Shown here: positions 63,221 to 64,000 of the stretch, one piece after another | How positions within the stretch are numbered: position 1 is the first letter of the stretch | Layout: every line of letters starts with the position of its first letter | From: Pseudobacter sp. | Lineage (GTDB): Bacteria; Bacteroidota; Bacteroidia; Chitinophagales; Chitinophagaceae | Direction: 5' to 3' | DNA: 64,000 nt | NCBI GenBank assembly: GCA_017849455.1 | Contig: JAFIGX010000015.1 | Location: forward strand, 1-64,000 | Notes under the pieces: model-generated | The model's input: the letters and a program-made list of their open reading frames with translations, nothing else | What the model was told of the DNA's origin: nothing | The model's database searches: none | Program-made: the position numbers and the translations under genes

Positions 63221-63580
63221 ATTAAAACAATAGAAGTCATTTCAATCCCGGTCACCGATCAGCAAAGGGCAAAAGATTTTTATATGAAACTTGGCTTTCA
63301 GCTCCTCCTTGAAGAACCGATCGGCAATGGTCTGCATTGGGTCCAGTTGGGTTTTCCGCAGCAGTCTACCACCATCGCCCTGGTGGAATGGTTGCAGGAA
63401 ATGCCCGCTGGTTCCCTGCAGGGACTTATCCTGGAATCGGAAGACCTGGAAAGGGATTTGAATGACCTGAGAAATAAAGGGATCGATATTGCGAGGGTAG
63501 ATGATTCCCCGAGAGGAAAGATCGCCACCCTGATCGACCCGGATGGCAATGGCCTGCTGCTTCACCAGAATAAAAAGTAA
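63221..63580 (+). CDS. VOC/glyoxalase-family protein without a standard start codon
   Basis: A single vicinal-oxygen-chelate domain. The conserved first strand IKTIEVISIPVTDQQRAKDF is in frame from an ATT at 63221, but no ATG, GTG or TTG precedes it: upstream codons in frame read to a TGA at 63185-63187. The first ATG is at 63284, inside the first helix. The rest (WVQLGFPQQSTTIALVEWLQ, and a final IDPDGNGLLLHQ with the metal-binding region) is intact. Either ATT is used, or the original start was lost. Confidence 0.75.
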   Translation: MKTIEVISIPVTDQQRAKDFYMKLGFQLLLEEPIGNGLHWVQLGFPQQSTTIALVEWLQEMPAGSLQGLILESEDLERDLNDLRNKGIDIARVDDSPRGKIATLIDPDGNGLLLHQNKK

Positions 63581-63866
63581 AGCACGATCATACCCGTTTG
63601 TTGCGGATGGCTTTTGGGGTGCTGCCAGATGCAGTGAACGAAATTCGAAGCAAGCCCTTCTTTCCGGGAGATATGATTGAAGATGCATTCCTGCCCGGTA
63701 CCGCACAGGGCGGCGATGAACAGCAGGGTCATACAGTGAGGGCAAAGAGTTTCGGAAAGACACAGAGGTAATGGACTTCATCGCTTGCCCAAGTACAAGT
63801 GCTGCGGGTAGCATGTTTATGCGATAGGATAGGCTTTTTTCATTAAATTGTTGGGCATTATTCTTT
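63581..63866. other. Gene-free stretch near the window end
   Basis: No convincing gene is present. A long frame on the opposite strand (63242-63949) is the complement of the VOC gene plus this region and has no family resemblance. Confidence 0.4.
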
Positions 63867-64000
63867 ATGATGATGGAGAACCTGGACAAAAATTTCGAGG
63901 TGTTGTACCACGAGCGGTCGCTGCATGTAGAAGTGATCAGGACAGGCAAGCAGGTCCTGTACAGGGTAATGTCGGCCGACGGGCAGATGGCCCTGTTCCT
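63867..64000 (+). CDS. N-terminal part of an unidentified protein (partial)
   Basis: An ATG at 63867 (ATG ATG ATG GAG, so 63867, 63870 or 63873 could be the start) opens a frame that runs off the window. The visible residues ENLDKNFEVLYHERSLHVEV and beyond are soluble and charged with no signal peptide. No family is recognised from 44 residues. Confidence 0.5.
   Translation, partial: MMMENLDKNFEVLYHERSLHVEVIRTGKQVLYRVMSADGQMALF

Noticed and set aside
63242..63949. Minus-strand 235-codon frame at the window end
   Set aside because: Largely the complement of the VOC gene. No recognisable domain.
1..64000. CRISPR arrays or rRNA genes
   Set aside because: No spaced direct-repeat array and no rRNA-like sequence was seen anywhere in the window.

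Overview
The window is a chromosomal segment of a Bacteroidota bacterium, most likely Chitinophagaceae (Chitinophaga/Niastella-like). The evidence is C-terminal type IX secretion (T9SS) sorting domains, many MKT-type signal peptides, a LytS/LytTR pair, BlaR1/BlaI, Bacteroidota-style ECF sigma factors, a GH144-like glucanase (a family known from Chitinophaga), and a 73-nt intergenic palindromic repeat present twice. No homology search was possible, so every assignment rests on motifs and family knowledge.

Layout. (1) 1-16.3 kb, ordinary chromosome: the tail of an unknown gene, an ECF sigma factor, uvrA, small envelope proteins, a LytS/LytR-type two-component system, glyA, a sugar-nucleotidyltransferase, a coiled-coil protein, a NatAB-type ABC exporter and a COG2509-type FAD dehydrogenase. 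(2) 16.3-21.3 kb: dnaA with a terminator, tRNA-Ser(GCT), a HIT protein, an HNH nuclease whose reading frame is cut by a stop codon, and a PIN/ribbon-helix-helix toxin-antitoxin pair with a palindromic operator. (3) 21.5-26.6 kb: an ECF sigma factor with a one-TM, TPR-like partner, facing a lipoprotein gene and a large TPR-CHAT (caspase-like) protein. This is a candidate envelope signalling module. (4) 26.6-36.0 kb, an accessory island: a truncated primase/helicase, a small unknown gene, a DUF1156-type DNA methyltransferase converging on a HindIII-like restriction enzyme, an Xre controller, a 109-nt long hairpin, two or three small element genes, an excisionase-like HTH gene broken by a TGA, and a tyrosine integrase. 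The restriction-modification part is visibly AT-rich and the integrase part is not, so the island looks like a mosaic. (5) 36.2-41.4 kb: a T9SS/surface-protein cluster, including a repeat-rich adhesin-like protein. (6) 41.4-64 kb: hydrolases, an AraC regulator, a Tat-exported phospholipase C, an MhqO/MhqD-like quinone-detoxification pair with a ferredoxin reductase-like protein, tRNA-Pro(TGG), a BlaR1/BlaI/serine-hydrolase unit with BlaI operators, a Crp/Fnr regulator, a GT-C-like membrane protein, a GH144-like glucanase, a PQQ-type sugar dehydrogenase, DUF488, a frameshifted epimerase, a DHFR-like protein and a VOC protein lacking a normal start codon.

The points most worth checking are the long hairpin at 32375-32483, the pairing of a HindIII-like nuclease with a DUF1156 methyltransferase, the CHAT/sigma module, and the cluster of genes broken by single lesions (HNH, excisionase, epimerase, VOC). 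The broken genes could be real decay or assembly errors.
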